Positions 34,106-42,882 of a DNA stretch of 64,000 bases are shown here, piece by piece (the first letter of the stretch is position 1; each line of letters starts with the position of its first letter). Position numbers and translations under genes: made by a program. A model generated the notes under the pieces. The model was not told where the DNA came from. It saw only the letters and a list, made by a program, of their open reading frames with translations, and made no database searches. The stretch is from Alphaproteobacteria bacterium (GTDB lineage Bacteria > Pseudomonadota > Alphaproteobacteria > Sphingomonadales > Sphingomonadaceae). The DNA lies in assembly GCA_005883305.1 (NCBI GenBank), contig VBAC01000001.1, positions 1,364,001-1,428,000 on the forward strand, in the 5' to 3' direction.

Positions 34106-35023
34106 ATGGAGGAGCCGCAACTCGATTGCCTGATCGTCGGCGGGGGACCTGCGGGGCTCACCGCGGCCATCTATCTCGCGCGCTTCCATCTCAAGGTGCG
34201 CGTGATCGACGCGGGCGACAGCCGAGCGCTGTGGATTCCCTGCACGCGCAACCATGCCGGCTTTCCCGAGGGCATTTCGGGCAAGGAGCTGATCGCGCGG
34301 ATGAAGACGCAGGCCGAGAAATACGGCGCCGGAGTCGAGATCGAGCGGGTGACCCGGCTCGATTCCATCGACGGCGGCTTTTGCGCGACCTGGGGATCGG
34401 GCTCGGCAGCCGCGCGCTCGGTTCTTCTGGCGACCGGCACCCATAACCGCCGGCCCCCGATGGACGAGGAATTGCACGAGGAAGCGCTCGCTCGGGGCCT
34501 GATCCGCTATTGCCCGATCTGCGATGGCTATGAGGTGACCGACCGCAAGGTCGGCGTGATCGGCAGCGGCGCTCACGGCGTCGCCGAGGCGGTGTTCCTG
34601 CGCTCCTACACCGCCGACATCACCCTGATCGCGCCTGACCGGGCGCACGATCTCGCGGCCGACGACCGGGAGCGCCTCGATGACCTTGGCATCGCCGCCG
34701 TGGACGGTCCCTGCCACGCGGTCGCCGCCCTCGCCGACGCGATCGTCGTCGAGACGGCGCACGGCCACCACACGTTCGACAGCGTCTACCCGGCTCTGGG
34801 TTCCGACGTGCGCTCCGAATTGGCCGGCCAGGTCGGAGTCGCACTGAACGACACCGGCTGCATCCTGGTCGATTCGCACCAGCGCACCAGTGTGACGGGG
34901 ATCTACGCGGCGGGAGACGTGGTCATCGGACTCGACCAGATAAGCCATGCCATGGGCGAGGGCGGGGTCGCAGCGACGACCATCCGCAACGATCTGGCGC
35001 GGGACCGGCCCTTCCTGCGCTGA
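34106..35023 (+). CDS. Thioredoxin-reductase-like flavoprotein
   Basis: NAD(P)H/FAD-dependent oxidoreductase of the thioredoxin reductase family, 305 residues from ATG 34106 with CTGGAGGA upstream. The FAD fold opens CLIVGGGPAGLTAAIYLARF. The redox pair is Cys136-Pro-Ile-Cys139 (RYCPICDGYE). The NADPH domain begins VGVIGSGAHGVAEAV. The second FAD motif IYAAGDVVIGLDQISHAMGEG is near the C-terminus. The CPIC pair differs from the CATC of canonical TrxB, so the partner may not be thioredoxin 1. It stands on the plus strand inside the minus-strand rimM/trmD region, and its stop abuts the rimM stop. Confidence 0.88.
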   Translation: MEEPQLDCLIVGGGPAGLTAAIYLARFHLKVRVIDAGDSRALWIPCTRNHAGFPEGISGKELIARMKTQAEKYGAGVEIERVTRLDSIDGGFCATWGSGSAAARSVLLATGTHNRRPPMDEELHEEALARGLIRYCPICDGYEVTDRKVGVIGSGAHGVAEAVFLRSYTADITLIAPDRAHDLAADDRERLDDLGIAAVDGPCHAVAALADAIVVETAHGHHTFDSVYPALGSDVRSELAGQVGVALNDTGCILVDSHQRTSVTGIYAAGDVVIGLDQISHAMGEGGVAATTIRNDLARDRPFLR

Positions 35024-35509
35024 TCAGGCGACAAAGGCGGGATCGGCGACGATCCGTCCGTCCTGAAGATCGGCGAGACCGGGGCGGAACGGCACCAGGG
35101 CGCGCTTGCCGTCGGGCCGTTCGATCTCGAGCAGATCGCCGGCGCCGAAATTTTCGACCGCGACGACCGAGCCGAGCGGCTCGCCCGAAACGCTTTCGCA
35201 GGGCAGGCCGATCAGGTCGGCGTGGTAATATTCGCCCTCTTCGAGCGGAGGGAGCGAGGAGCGCGGCACGGTCAGCAAGGTGCCGCGCAACGCTTCCGCC
35301 GCCGAACGATCGCCGACCTCGGCGAAGCGGGCGATGGCCCCCGCGCTGCCCGGCTTGACCGATTGCAGCGTCAGGGTCCGATCGCCCGCGTGCACGATCT
35401 TGTGCCGCTTGAGGCTTTCCAGCCCCTCAGCGAACAATTTCAGGCGCACCTCGCCGCCGATGCCGTGCGCGCCGGCCACGGCGGCAAGGGTGACCTGCGG
35501 CTCGGACAC
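35024..35509 (-). CDS. rimM: 16S rRNA processing protein RimM
   Basis: Ribosome maturation factor for the 30S head, binding S19 and aiding 16S rRNA processing. The product is 161 residues with the N-terminal RimM domain (VTLAAVAGAHGIGGEVRLKL) and the C-terminal PRC-barrel (EEGEYYHADLIGLPCESVSG, IVADPAFVA at the end). It is separated from rpsP by 138 bases holding a palindromic repeat. Downstream trmD is 3.2 kb away, so the usual rimM-trmD coupling is lost. Confidence 0.95.
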   Translation of the reverse strand: MSEPQVTLAAVAGAHGIGGEVRLKLFAEGLESLKRHKIVHAGDRTLTLQSVKPGSAGAIARFAEVGDRSAAEALRGTLLTVPRSSLPPLEEGEYYHADLIGLPCESVSGEPLGSVVAVENFGAGDLLEIERPDGKRALVPFRPGLADLQDGRIVADPAFVA

Positions 35510-35514
35510 GTTAG

Positions 35515-35621
35515 CCCCTCCCCTTGATGGGGAGGGGTTGGGGGTGGGGTGGAGTCAATGAAGAGCGGTGACTCTTCGGACACTCCACCCCCGCCCAACC
35601 CTCCCCCATCAAGGGGGAGGG
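35515..35621. repeat. Palindromic repeat between rpsP and rimM
   Basis: About 107-bp inverted repeat. CCCCTCCCCTTGATGGGGAG opens it and CCTCCCCCATCAAGGGGGAG closes it, with TTGGGGGTGGGGTGGAGT mirrored by ACTCCACCCCCGCCCAA inside. It has the same outer design as the rpoB-rpoC element but a different core. It falls between two co-directional genes of one operon. Confidence 0.85.
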
Positions 35622-35647
35622 CTTTAGAGACTGGGCGGCGATCAAGA

Positions 35648-36433
35648 TTAGGCCTGCTCGGCCTTCTCCGCGCCCTCCTCGGGAGCGGCGTCGTCGGCGC
35701 CTTCGACCGGGGCCTCGGCGGATTCGCCCTTGTTGGCGGCGTCCTCGGCCGGCGTGGCCTCCTCCGCGGTCTCGGTAGCGGCTTCCTCGGCGGCCGGAGC
35801 TTCCTCGGCAACGGTATCGGCCGGCGCTTCCTCAGCCGCCGGGGCCGTCTCGGCGGCGGGTTCGGCCGGAGCTTCCTCAGCAGCCGGGGTCTCTTCGGCA
35901 GCGGCTTCGGCCGGGGCCTCTTCGGCAGCAGCCTCGGGAGCCTCTTCGGCAGCCGCCTCGGCTTCCGCCTGCGGAGCCTCTTCGGCGACGTCGGGCGTCG
36001 CGGCCTCGATCGCCTCGGCGGCGACCTCTACGGTCTCTTCCTCGGCCGCGGTCTCGGCGACCTCCTCGGCGGGGGCGTTGGCGGCTTCGGCGGCCTCGGC
36101 CTCCTTCGTCGCACGCTCCTCGGCGCGCTCCTTGGCCTTCTCGCCCGGCAGACCCTTGTTCGGGTTATTCTTGGCGGTGCGCTCCTTGATGCCGGCGGCA
36201 TCGAGGAAGCGGAGCACGCGATCGCTCGGCTGGGCGCCGACGCTGAGCCAATGCCGGATGCGGTCGGCGTCGAGCTTCACGCGCTCTTCGCTGTCCTTGG
36301 GCAGCAGCGGATTGTAGCTGCCGACGCGCTCGATGAACTTGCCGTCGCGCGCATTGCGCGCATCGGCGACGACGATCTTGTAATAAGGCCGCTTCTTCGC
36401 GCCGCCCCGGGAAAGCCTGATTGCAACTGCCAT
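35648..36433 (-). CDS. rpsP: Ribosomal protein S16 with long acidic tail
   Basis: S16, a 30S assembly protein. The first 80 or so residues are the normal protein ([55 protein letters not shown]). The product runs to 261 residues, about three times the usual 80-90, owing to an Ala/Glu/Pro/Thr tail from about residue 110 built of repeated AAEEAPA-like units. The tail is strongly acidic and predicted to be disordered. The frame is open without a shift, and the biased codons match a real low-complexity tail. It follows ffh by 21 bases, and rimM comes next after a repeat. Confidence 0.95.
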   Translation of the reverse strand: MAVAIRLSRGGAKKRPYYKIVVADARNARDGKFIERVGSYNPLLPKDSEERVKLDADRIRHWLSVGAQPSDRVLRFLDAAGIKERTAKNNPNKGLPGEKAKERAEERATKEAEAAEAANAPAEEVAETAAEEETVEVAAEAIEAATPDVAEEAPQAEAEAAAEEAPEAAAEEAPAEAAAEETPAAEEAPAEPAAETAPAAEEAPADTVAEEAPAAEEAATETAEEATPAEDAANKGESAEAPVEGADDAAPEEGAEKAEQA

Positions 36434-36454
36434 TTTACGTTTCCTTTCTGATAC

Positions 36455-37933
36455 TTATTTCTTGAAATTCTTGGGAAGATTGAACGGTGCGCCACCGCCG
36501 CCGGGAAGGCCGGGCAGGCCGCCCGGCGGCATCCCGCCAGGGCCGCCGAGGCCGCCGAGGCCCCCTGCTCCGCCCATGCCGCCCATGCCGCCACCGCCGC
36601 CGAACAGGGCGCCCAGCTTGCCGAGCCCGCCCATCTTGCGGATCTTCTTCATCGCGGTGGACATTTCCTGGTGCATCTTGAGGAGCTTGTTGACCTCCTG
36701 CACCGTCGTGCCCGAGCCGTTGGCGACGCGGATCTTGCGCTTGGCGTTCATCAGTTCGGGCTTCAGGCGCTCCTTCGGAGTCATCGAGCTGATGATCGCG
36801 TCGAGCCGGCCGAGGACATTGCCCTCCAAGACCCCGCTCTCGTTGATCTGGTTCTTCATCTTGCCGATGCCCGGAAGCATCGAGGCGAGCGCGCCGAGGC
36901 CGCCCATGCGCTGCATCTGCTGGAGCTGCTGGCGAAGGTCGTTGAGGTCGAACTGGCCCTTGGCCATCTTGGCCGCCATCGCCTCGGCCTCTTCGGCCTT
37001 GATCGTCTCCTGCGCGCGCTCGACGAGGCTGACCACGTCGCCCATTCCGAGGATTCGCCCGGCGACCCGCTCGGGATGGAAGGGCTCAAGTCTGTCGATC
37101 GCCTCGCCCGTGCCGGCGAACTTGATCGGCCGCCCGGTGACCGCGCGCATCGACAAAGCCGCGCCGCCGCGGGCATCGCCGTCCATCCGCGTCAGCACCA
37201 CGCCGGTGAGGTCGATCTGGTCGGCGAAGCTCTTGGCGACGTTGACCGCGTCCTGACCGGTCATGGAATCGGCGACGAGTAGAATCTCATTGGGAACGGA
37301 CGCTTGGGCGACAGCCTTCATCTCGTCCATCAGGGCCTGATCGACGTGGAGCCGGCCTGCGGTGTCGAGCATCAGCACGTCATAGCCCTGCAGCCGCGCC
37401 GCATTGAGCGCGCGCTTTGCGATCTCGACCGGTTGCTGGCCCGCGACGACCGGAAGCGTCGCGACGTCGGCCTGGCGGCCGAGCACGGCGAGCTGCTCCT
37501 GCGCCGCCGGGCGGGCGACGTCCAAGGACGCCATCATCACCTTCTTGCGGTCCTTCTCGGTGAGCCGCTTGGCGATCTTGGCGGTGGTCGTCGTCTTGCC
37601 CGAGCCCTGCAGACCGACCATCATGATCACCGCCGGCGGAGTGACCGCGAGCTCCAGGCCCGCCTCCTCGGCGCCGAGCATCTCGACCAGGGCGTCGTGG
37701 ACGATCTTGACCACCTGCTGGCCCGGAGTGACCGAGCGCAGAACCTGCTGGCCGACCGCCTGCTCGGTCGCCCGGTCGACGAACTCGCGCACCACCGGAA
37801 GCGCGACATCCGCCTCGAGCAACGCGATCCGCACTTCGCGCATCGCGCCGCGCACGTCGGCCTCGTTCAATGCGCCGCGGCCGCGCAGGCGGTCGAACAC
37901 GCCGCTCAGACGATCGCTCAGGCTCTCGAACAT
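36455..37933 (-). CDS. ffh: Signal recognition particle protein Ffh
   Basis: SRP54 GTPase that, with 4.5S RNA, brings membrane proteins to FtsY. The product is 492 residues from ATG 37933 (MFESLSDRLSGVFDRLRGRG). It has the N domain, a G domain with GLQGSGKTTTTAKIA, DTAGRLHVD and TRMDGDARGGAAL, and the methionine-rich M domain (QQMQRMGGLGALASMLPGIG). It ends in a Gly/Met/Pro-rich tail of about 50 residues (GGGGGMGGMGGAGG) and a basic PKNFKK. The frame upstream to 38023 is not used. It heads the ffh-rpsP-rimM unit; its receptor gene ftsY is 2.4 kb away on the other strand. Confidence 0.97.
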   Translation of the reverse strand: MFESLSDRLSGVFDRLRGRGALNEADVRGAMREVRIALLEADVALPVVREFVDRATEQAVGQQVLRSVTPGQQVVKIVHDALVEMLGAEEAGLELAVTPPAVIMMVGLQGSGKTTTTAKIAKRLTEKDRKKVMMASLDVARPAAQEQLAVLGRQADVATLPVVAGQQPVEIAKRALNAARLQGYDVLMLDTAGRLHVDQALMDEMKAVAQASVPNEILLVADSMTGQDAVNVAKSFADQIDLTGVVLTRMDGDARGGAALSMRAVTGRPIKFAGTGEAIDRLEPFHPERVAGRILGMGDVVSLVERAQETIKAEEAEAMAAKMAKGQFDLNDLRQQLQQMQRMGGLGALASMLPGIGKMKNQINESGVLEGNVLGRLDAIISSMTPKERLKPELMNAKRKIRVANGSGTTVQEVNKLLKMHQEMSTAMKKIRKMGGLGKLGALFGGGGGMGGMGGAGGLGGLGGPGGMPPGGLPGLPGGGGAPFNLPKNFKK

Positions 37934-38112
37934 CCGGTCTTCCTCATCAGCCGCGCCAAACGAAAAACGCCGGCGGGCGAAACCTCGCCGGCCAGCGCGC
38001 GCTCGTGGCGCTTCGAAACTCACCCGTCATCGGGATGGCGGCCACATAGGGGTTGAGAGAGCGGAAGGCAAGGTGGACTTGAGCCCGGCCGCCCCCTAGA
38101 TCGCCTCTCGCA

Positions 38113-38925
38113 ATGACCCGCTTCCACAAGATGCACGGCCTCGGCAACGATTTCGTCATCCTCGACGCCCGCAAAGGGGCGGTGGCGATGGACGCCGCGC
38201 GGGCGCGGAGCATCGCCGATCGGCATACCGGCGTCGGTTGCGACCAGGTGATCCTGCTCGAGCCTTCCGACGTCGCCGACGTGCGCATGCGAATCTGGAA
38301 CGCCGACGGCGGCGAGGTCGAATCCTGCGGCAATGCGACGCGCTGCGTGGCCCTGCTCGGGGCTTCGACGATCGAGACGAAGGGCGGCATCCTCACGGCC
38401 AGGGCCAACGGCTCAGGGGCCACGGTGGACATGGGCGTGCCGCGCTTCGGCTGGGACGAAATCCCCCTCGCCTACCCGATGGACACCGCGCGGATGCCGG
38501 TCGGCTGGGAAGATCTGCAGAATCCGGTCGCGGTCAATGTCGGCAATCCGCATGTCGTGTTCCTGATGGAGGATGCGTCCGGGATCGATCTCGCCCGGCT
38601 GGGACCCCTCATCGAGAAGGACCCGCTGTTCCCGCAAGGCGTGAACGTGAACGTCGCCGAAGCCTCCATCGGGGGCATGAGCATCGAGGGGGTCCGCCGG
38701 TCCGGGCTCGTCCTACACGTGTGGGAGCGTGGGGCTGGCCTGACCCAGGCCTGCGGCACGGGCGCCTGCGCGACTGCGGTGGCGGCGATCAAATACGGAC
38801 AATCGACCTCTCCGGTCGGAGTGAAGCTCCCGGGCGGGACGCTCGTGATCGAATGGGCTGAGGGCGACTCGATCCGGATGACCGGCCCCGCCACCCACGT
38901 CTTCACCGGCGAGATGGCGCTGTGA
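38113..38925 (+). CDS. dapF: Diaminopimelate epimerase
   Basis: DapF makes meso-diaminopimelate from the LL form for lysine and peptidoglycan. The 270-residue product has both catalytic cysteines in their standard settings, VESCGNATRC and TQACGTGACATA, and the N-terminal KMHGLGNDFVILDA. It is the first gene of a tightly packed run. mtaB overlaps its stop by 4 bases (ATGA-type coupling). Confidence 0.97.
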   Translation: MTRFHKMHGLGNDFVILDARKGAVAMDAARARSIADRHTGVGCDQVILLEPSDVADVRMRIWNADGGEVESCGNATRCVALLGASTIETKGGILTARANGSGATVDMGVPRFGWDEIPLAYPMDTARMPVGWEDLQNPVAVNVGNPHVVFLMEDASGIDLARLGPLIEKDPLFPQGVNVNVAEASIGGMSIEGVRRSGLVLHVWERGAGLTQACGTGACATAVAAIKYGQSTSPVGVKLPGGTLVIEWAEGDSIRMTGPATHVFTGEMAL

Positions 38926-40385
38926 GCGGGCCGGAGGTCATCACGCTCGGCTGCCGCCTCAACAAAGCGGAGAGCGAGGCCATGCGCGCGCTTGCGGACG
39001 CGCAGGACGACCTGATCATCGTCAACAGCTGCGCGGTGACCAACGAGGCGGTTCGCCAGACCCGTCAGGCGATCCGGAGGGCCAAGCGGGCGCGGCCGGA
39101 CGCGCGCGTGTTCGTCACCGGCTGCGCGGCGCAGGTCGAGCCGGAGAGCTTCGCGGCGATGCCCGAGGTGGACCGGGTGTTGGGCAATACCGAAAAACTT
39201 GAAGCTTCAAGCTATCAACCGTTCGTGTCGAGCGAAGTCGAGACACCCTTTCGAGCGAAGCCGAGAAGCGAAAGCCTCGACTTCGCTCGGCGGGGCCCCT
39301 CGACTTCGCTCGGGGCGAACGGGTTTTTGGTTCCGGCACAGGCCGAAATCCGGGTCTCCGACATCATGGAGGTGCGCGAGACCGCGCCGCACCTCGTCTC
39401 CGGCTTCGCCGAGCGCTCGCGCGCGTTCGTCGAGGTGCAGAACGGGTGCGACCATCGCTGCACCTTCTGCATCATCCCCTACGGACGCGGGAACAGCCGC
39501 TCGGTCCCTGCAGGGCTCGTCGTCGAGCGGATCAAGGCGCTGGTCGGCGAAGGGTTCCGGGAAGTGGTCCTGACCGGCGTCGATGTGACCAGCTACGGCC
39601 CGGATCTCCCGGGCGGGCCCACGCTGGGCCAGTTGATCGAACGCATCCTGCGCCACGTGCCGGATCTTCCACGCCTCAGGCTCTCGTCGCTCGACTGCAT
39701 CGAGATGGACGACCGCCTGTTCGACATCGCCACGGGCGAGCCGCGCTTCATGCCGCACCTGCACATGAGCTTCCAGGCCGGCGACGACCTGATCCTGAAG
39801 CGGATGAAGCGCCGCCATTCGCGCTCCGACGCGGTCGAGACGGTGGCGCGGCTCAAGGAGAAACGCCCCGAAATCGCGATCGGCGCCGATTTGATCGCCG
39901 GCTTCCCCACCGAGAGCGACGAGATGGCCGGGAACACGCTCCGTCTGGTCGACGAATGCGACATCGTGATGGGCCACATCTTCCCCTTCTCGCCGAAGCG
40001 TGGCACTCCGGCCGCCCGCATGCCCCAGGTCCCTCCCGCCATCGCCAAAGAGCGCGCCCGCCGCCTGCGGGAGGCCTGCGCGCGGCGCAGGGCGGCATGG
40101 CTTGAGGGTCTGGTGGGGACGACGCAGCGGGTGCTGATGGAAAATGACGGCAAGGGCCACGCAGAGAATTTCGCGCCGGTCCGAGTCCGTCATTCCCGCG
40201 AAAGCGGGAATCCAGCTTCCTTCACTGGAGAAAAGCTGGACCCCATTGAACAGGATCGCCACGTCCCCCGGACGTGGCTGCGCAGTGCGGGGCACTGCGC
40301 ACCTGTCCAATTTCGCGGGGGTGACGTCCTGGCGGTGCAAGTCACGGGCCTTGAAAACGGCACCCTGATCGGAGTGCCCGCGTGA
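38922..40385 (+). CDS. mtaB: tRNA t6A37 methylthiotransferase MtaB with two in-frame repeat insertions
   Basis: Radical-SAM enzyme that turns t6A into ms2t6A at position 37 of ANN-decoding tRNAs. The product is 487 residues from a GTG at 38922. The N-terminal UPF0004 domain has its cysteines in GCRLNKAESE, VNSCAVTNE and VTGCAAQVEP. The radical-SAM cluster is CDHRCTFCIIPYGRG. A C-terminal TRAM-like domain ends LAVQVTGLENGTLIG. Two parts are foreign to the family: residues about 93-141, between LGNTEKL and the following VSDIMEVRET, and residues about 424-460 (HSRESGNP onward), which splits the TRAM domain. Both are translated palindromic repeats. The frame survives, so the enzyme may still work. 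ftsY overlaps by 4 bases. Confidence 0.92.
   Translation: MSGPEVITLGCRLNKAESEAMRALADAQDDLIIVNSCAVTNEAVRQTRQAIRRAKRARPDARVFVTGCAAQVEPESFAAMPEVDRVLGNTEKLEASSYQPFVSSEVETPFRAKPRSESLDFARRGPSTSLGANGFLVPAQAEIRVSDIMEVRETAPHLVSGFAERSRAFVEVQNGCDHRCTFCIIPYGRGNSRSVPAGLVVERIKALVGEGFREVVLTGVDVTSYGPDLPGGPTLGQLIERILRHVPDLPRLRLSSLDCIEMDDRLFDIATGEPRFMPHLHMSFQAGDDLILKRMKRRHSRSDAVETVARLKEKRPEIAIGADLIAGFPTESDEMAGNTLRLVDECDIVMGHIFPFSPKRGTPAARMPQVPPAIAKERARRLREACARRRAAWLEGLVGTTQRVLMENDGKGHAENFAPVRVRHSRESGNPASFTGEKLDPIEQDRHVPRTWLRSAGHCAPVQFRGGDVLAVQVTGLENGTLIGVPA
39219..39322. repeat. Palindromic repeat inside mtaB, first
   Basis: Inverted-repeat arms at 39219-39242 and 39298-39322 share CCGTTCG and GAGCGAAGTCGAG with their complements (CCTCGACTTCGCTC, CGAACGG). 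A second internal pair lies at about 39251-39290. This CTTCGACTTCGCTC-type repeat is the same family as 44519-44612. It is inserted in frame and adds about 49 residues to MtaB. Confidence 0.88.
40191..40301. repeat. Palindromic repeat inside mtaB, second
   Basis: Starts with CATTCCCGCGAAAGCGGGAA, the well-known intergenic REP whose translation is HSRESGNP, followed by a CCAGCTT/AAGCTGG pair. It ends with a perfect 10-bp hairpin (TGCGCAGTGC at 40279-40288, complement at 40292-40301). It sits within the C-terminal TRAM region of MtaB without breaking the frame. Confidence 0.88.
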
Positions 40386-41308
40386 CGGATGCGTCCTGGT
40401 ACGAGCGCATGCGGCTCGGCTTTCAGAAGACCAACGCCCGGCTCGGCGACAATCTCACCGGCCTCATCACCCGCGCCAGCCTCGATCCGGCGACGCTCGA
40501 CCACATCGAGGAGGCCCTGGTCGCCTCCGACCTCGGCCCGCGCACCGCCGCGAAGGTCCGGGCGCGGCTCGAGGGCGAGCGCTTCGAGCGCGGCATCAGC
40601 GAGGAGGCGGTGCGCGCGGTCGTCGCGGAGGAGCTGGAGAAGATCCTCGCCCCCGTCGCCGAACGGCTCGAGATCGACGCCTTCCCGCGCCCGCAGGTGA
40701 TCCTCGTCGTCGGAGTCAACGGATCGGGCAAGACCACGACCATCGCCAAGCTCGCCCATCTTTTCATGGAGCAGGATTATTCGGTGCTCCTCGCCGCCGG
40801 CGACACGTTCCGCGCGGCGGCGATCGACCAGCTCCGCATCTGGGCCGATCGCGCAGGCGTGCCGATCATCGCCGGCCCGGAAGGCTCGGACAGCTCCGCG
40901 ATCGTCTTCGACGGGGTCAAGAAGGCCACCGCGGAAGGCATAGACGTGCTGATCGTCGACACCGCCGGCCGGCTCCAGAACAAGAAGGATTTGATGGACG
41001 AGCTCGCCAAGATCCGCCGAGTGCTCGGCCGGCTCAATCCGGCCGCGCCCCACGACGTCGTGCTCGTGCTCGACGCGACCACCGGCCAGAACGCGCTCAG
41101 CCAGATCGAGGTGTTCCGCGAGGTGGCGGGAGTGACCGGCCTGGTCATGACCAAGCTCGACGGCACGGCGCGCGGCGGCATTCTGGTCGCCGCGGCCGAC
41201 GCCTACGGCCTGCCGATCCACGCCATCGGCGTCGGCGAGGGGATGGACGACCTTCGCCCGTTCGATCCGGCCGAGGCTGCCCGGGCGATCGCCGGGAGCG
41301 CGGCATGA
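40382..41308 (+). CDS. ftsY: Signal recognition particle receptor FtsY
   Basis: SRP receptor GTPase at the inner membrane, partner of Ffh. The product is 308 residues with the NG domains only: VVGVNGSGKTTTIAKLAHLF, AAGDTFRAAAIDQL, LIVDTAGRLQNKKDLMDELA and TKLDGTARGGILVA. The long acidic A domain of E. coli FtsY is missing, as is usual in alphaproteobacteria. Its GTG start overlaps the mtaB stop, and ispZ overlaps its own stop, giving the array dapF-mtaB-ftsY-ispZ. Confidence 0.97.
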   Translation: MTDASWYERMRLGFQKTNARLGDNLTGLITRASLDPATLDHIEEALVASDLGPRTAAKVRARLEGERFERGISEEAVRAVVAEELEKILAPVAERLEIDAFPRPQVILVVGVNGSGKTTTIAKLAHLFMEQDYSVLLAAGDTFRAAAIDQLRIWADRAGVPIIAGPEGSDSSAIVFDGVKKATAEGIDVLIVDTAGRLQNKKDLMDELAKIRRVLGRLNPAAPHDVVLVLDATTGQNALSQIEVFREVAGVTGLVMTKLDGTARGGILVAAADAYGLPIHAIGVGEGMDDLRPFDPAEAARAIAGSAA

Positions 41309-41937
41309 GCCTGGAGACCGCACAGAAGCCGAAGCCCGGCACAGCCGCGATGCTCACCATCGATTACGGTCCGCTGGTCCTTTTCTTCCTCGCCAATATC
41401 CTCGCCCCCGTGCCCGACGCCCTGCGAATCTTCGTCGCCACCGGCGTGTTCATGGCGGCGATGCTGGTGGCGATGCTGATCTCGCAGATCAGATACGGGC
41501 GGATCTCGCCCTTGCTCTGGTTCTCCGGCCTGATGGTCGTCGTGCTCGGGGGACTCACCATCTGGCTGCACAACGAGAGCTTCATCAAGATCAAGCCGAC
41601 CATCTATTACGGTACGGTCGCCTTGCTGCTCCTGTTCGGCCTCAGGACCGGGCGCAACCTGTTGAAGCTTGTGCTCGGAGCGGCCTATCCGGGCCTTTCC
41701 GAGCGGGGCTGGAACCTGCTGACGCGCAACTGGATCATCTTCTTCGCCTGCATGGCCGTGGTCAACGAGGCGATCTGGCGCACGACCAGCACCGATTTCT
41801 GGGCCGGCTCCAAGCTCTGGCTGTTCATCCCCGCGACCTTCATCTTCATCCTCGCCAACATGCCGATGCTGCTTCGCCACGGCCTCGCGCTCGACGAGCC
41901 GGCCAAGGAGCCGCCGCCGATGGCGCCGGTCGAATAA
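41305..41937 (+). CDS. ispZ: Septation protein A family membrane protein (YciB/IspZ)
   Basis: Inner-membrane protein of the YciB/IspZ family, linked in other bacteria to cell-envelope synthesis and septation. The product is 210 residues with about five transmembrane helices and the family segments DYGPLVLFFLANIL, KIKPTIYYGTVALLLLFGL, WNLLTRNWIIFFACMAVVNE and LWLFIPATFIFILANMPML. The tail is Pro-rich and cytoplasmic. It overlaps ftsY by 4 bases and is 12 bases upstream of the ABC genes. Confidence 0.93.
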   Translation: MSLETAQKPKPGTAAMLTIDYGPLVLFFLANILAPVPDALRIFVATGVFMAAMLVAMLISQIRYGRISPLLWFSGLMVVVLGGLTIWLHNESFIKIKPTIYYGTVALLLLFGLRTGRNLLKLVLGAAYPGLSERGWNLLTRNWIIFFACMAVVNEAIWRTTSTDFWAGSKLWLFIPATFIFILANMPMLLRHGLALDEPAKEPPPMAPVE

Positions 41938-41949
41938 GGGGGGACGCGC

Positions 41950-42882
41950 GTGGAGCCGGTCATCGCCGTCAGGGGGCTCAGCAAGACCTACAAGTCGGGG
42001 CTCCAGGCGCTGAAGACGGTCGACCTCGAGATACGAAAGGGCGAGATCTTCGCGCTTCTGGGGCCGAACGGCGCCGGCAAGACCACCCTCATCTCGATCG
42101 TCTGCGGGATCGTCACGCCGACCACGGGGACGGTCACCGTCGAGGGCCGCGACATCCAGGGCGACTATCGCTTCACCCGCCGCAAGATCGGCCTCGTCCC
42201 GCAGGAGCTGCACACCGACGCGTTCGAGACGGTCTGGGCGACGGTCAGCTTCTCGCGCGGCCTGTTCGGCTGCGCGCCGAACCCCCCGCATATCGAGAAG
42301 GTGCTGAAGGAGCTGTCGCTCTGGGACAAGCGCAAGTCGAAGATCATGGAGCTTTCGGGCGGGATGAAGCGCCGGGTGATGATCGCCAAGGCGCTCAGCC
42401 ACGAGCCCGAGGTGCTGTTCCTCGACGAGCCCACCGCGGGCGTTGACGTCGAGCTTCGCCGCGACATGTGGAACCTGGTCCGCCAGCTGCGCGAGAGCGG
42501 AGTCACCATCATCCTCACCACCCATTATATCGAGGAGGCCGAGGAAATGGCCGATCGGGTCGGCGTCATCAGCCATGGCGAGCTGATCCTCGTCGAGGAG
42601 AAGGCCAGCCTGATGAAGAAGCTCGGCAAGAAGGAGCTGACGCTCAACCTGGTCGAGCCGCTCGAGACCATCCCGCCGGCACTCGCGGACTGGGACCTGG
42701 CGCTGAAGGCCGATGGGCACGAGCTGCTCTACGTGTTCGACGCCAATGCCGAAAAGACCGGCGTGCCCTCTTTGCTCCGGGCGATGAGCGATGCGGGCAT
42801 CGCCTTCAAGGACCTCCACACCCGCCAAAGCTCGCTGGAAGATATCTTCGTCAGCCTCGTCCACAGGAAGGACGCCGCGTGA
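41950..42882 (+). CDS. ABC transporter ATP-binding protein (ABC-2 type)
   Basis: ATPase of an exporter, 310 residues from a GTG with AAGGGGGGA upstream. Walker A is [11 protein letters not shown]; the signature is [16 protein letters not shown]; Walker B is [12 protein letters not shown]; the H-loop is [14 protein letters not shown]. The C-terminal 80 residues are the usual DUF4162-like extension of this subfamily. It forms a two-gene unit with the permease, overlapping it by 4 bases. The family exports drugs, lipids or polysaccharides; substrate unknown. Confidence 0.93.
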   Translation: MEPVIAVRGLSKTYKSGLQALKTVDLEIRKGEIFALLGPNGAGKTTLISIVCGIVTPTTGTVTVEGRDIQGDYRFTRRKIGLVPQELHTDAFETVWATVSFSRGLFGCAPNPPHIEKVLKELSLWDKRKSKIMELSGGMKRRVMIAKALSHEPEVLFLDEPTAGVDVELRRDMWNLVRQLRESGVTIILTTHYIEEAEEMADRVGVISHGELILVEEKASLMKKLGKKELTLNLVEPLETIPPALADWDLALKADGHELLYVFDANAEKTGVPSLLRAMSDAGIAFKDLHTRQSSLEDIFVSLVHRKDAA

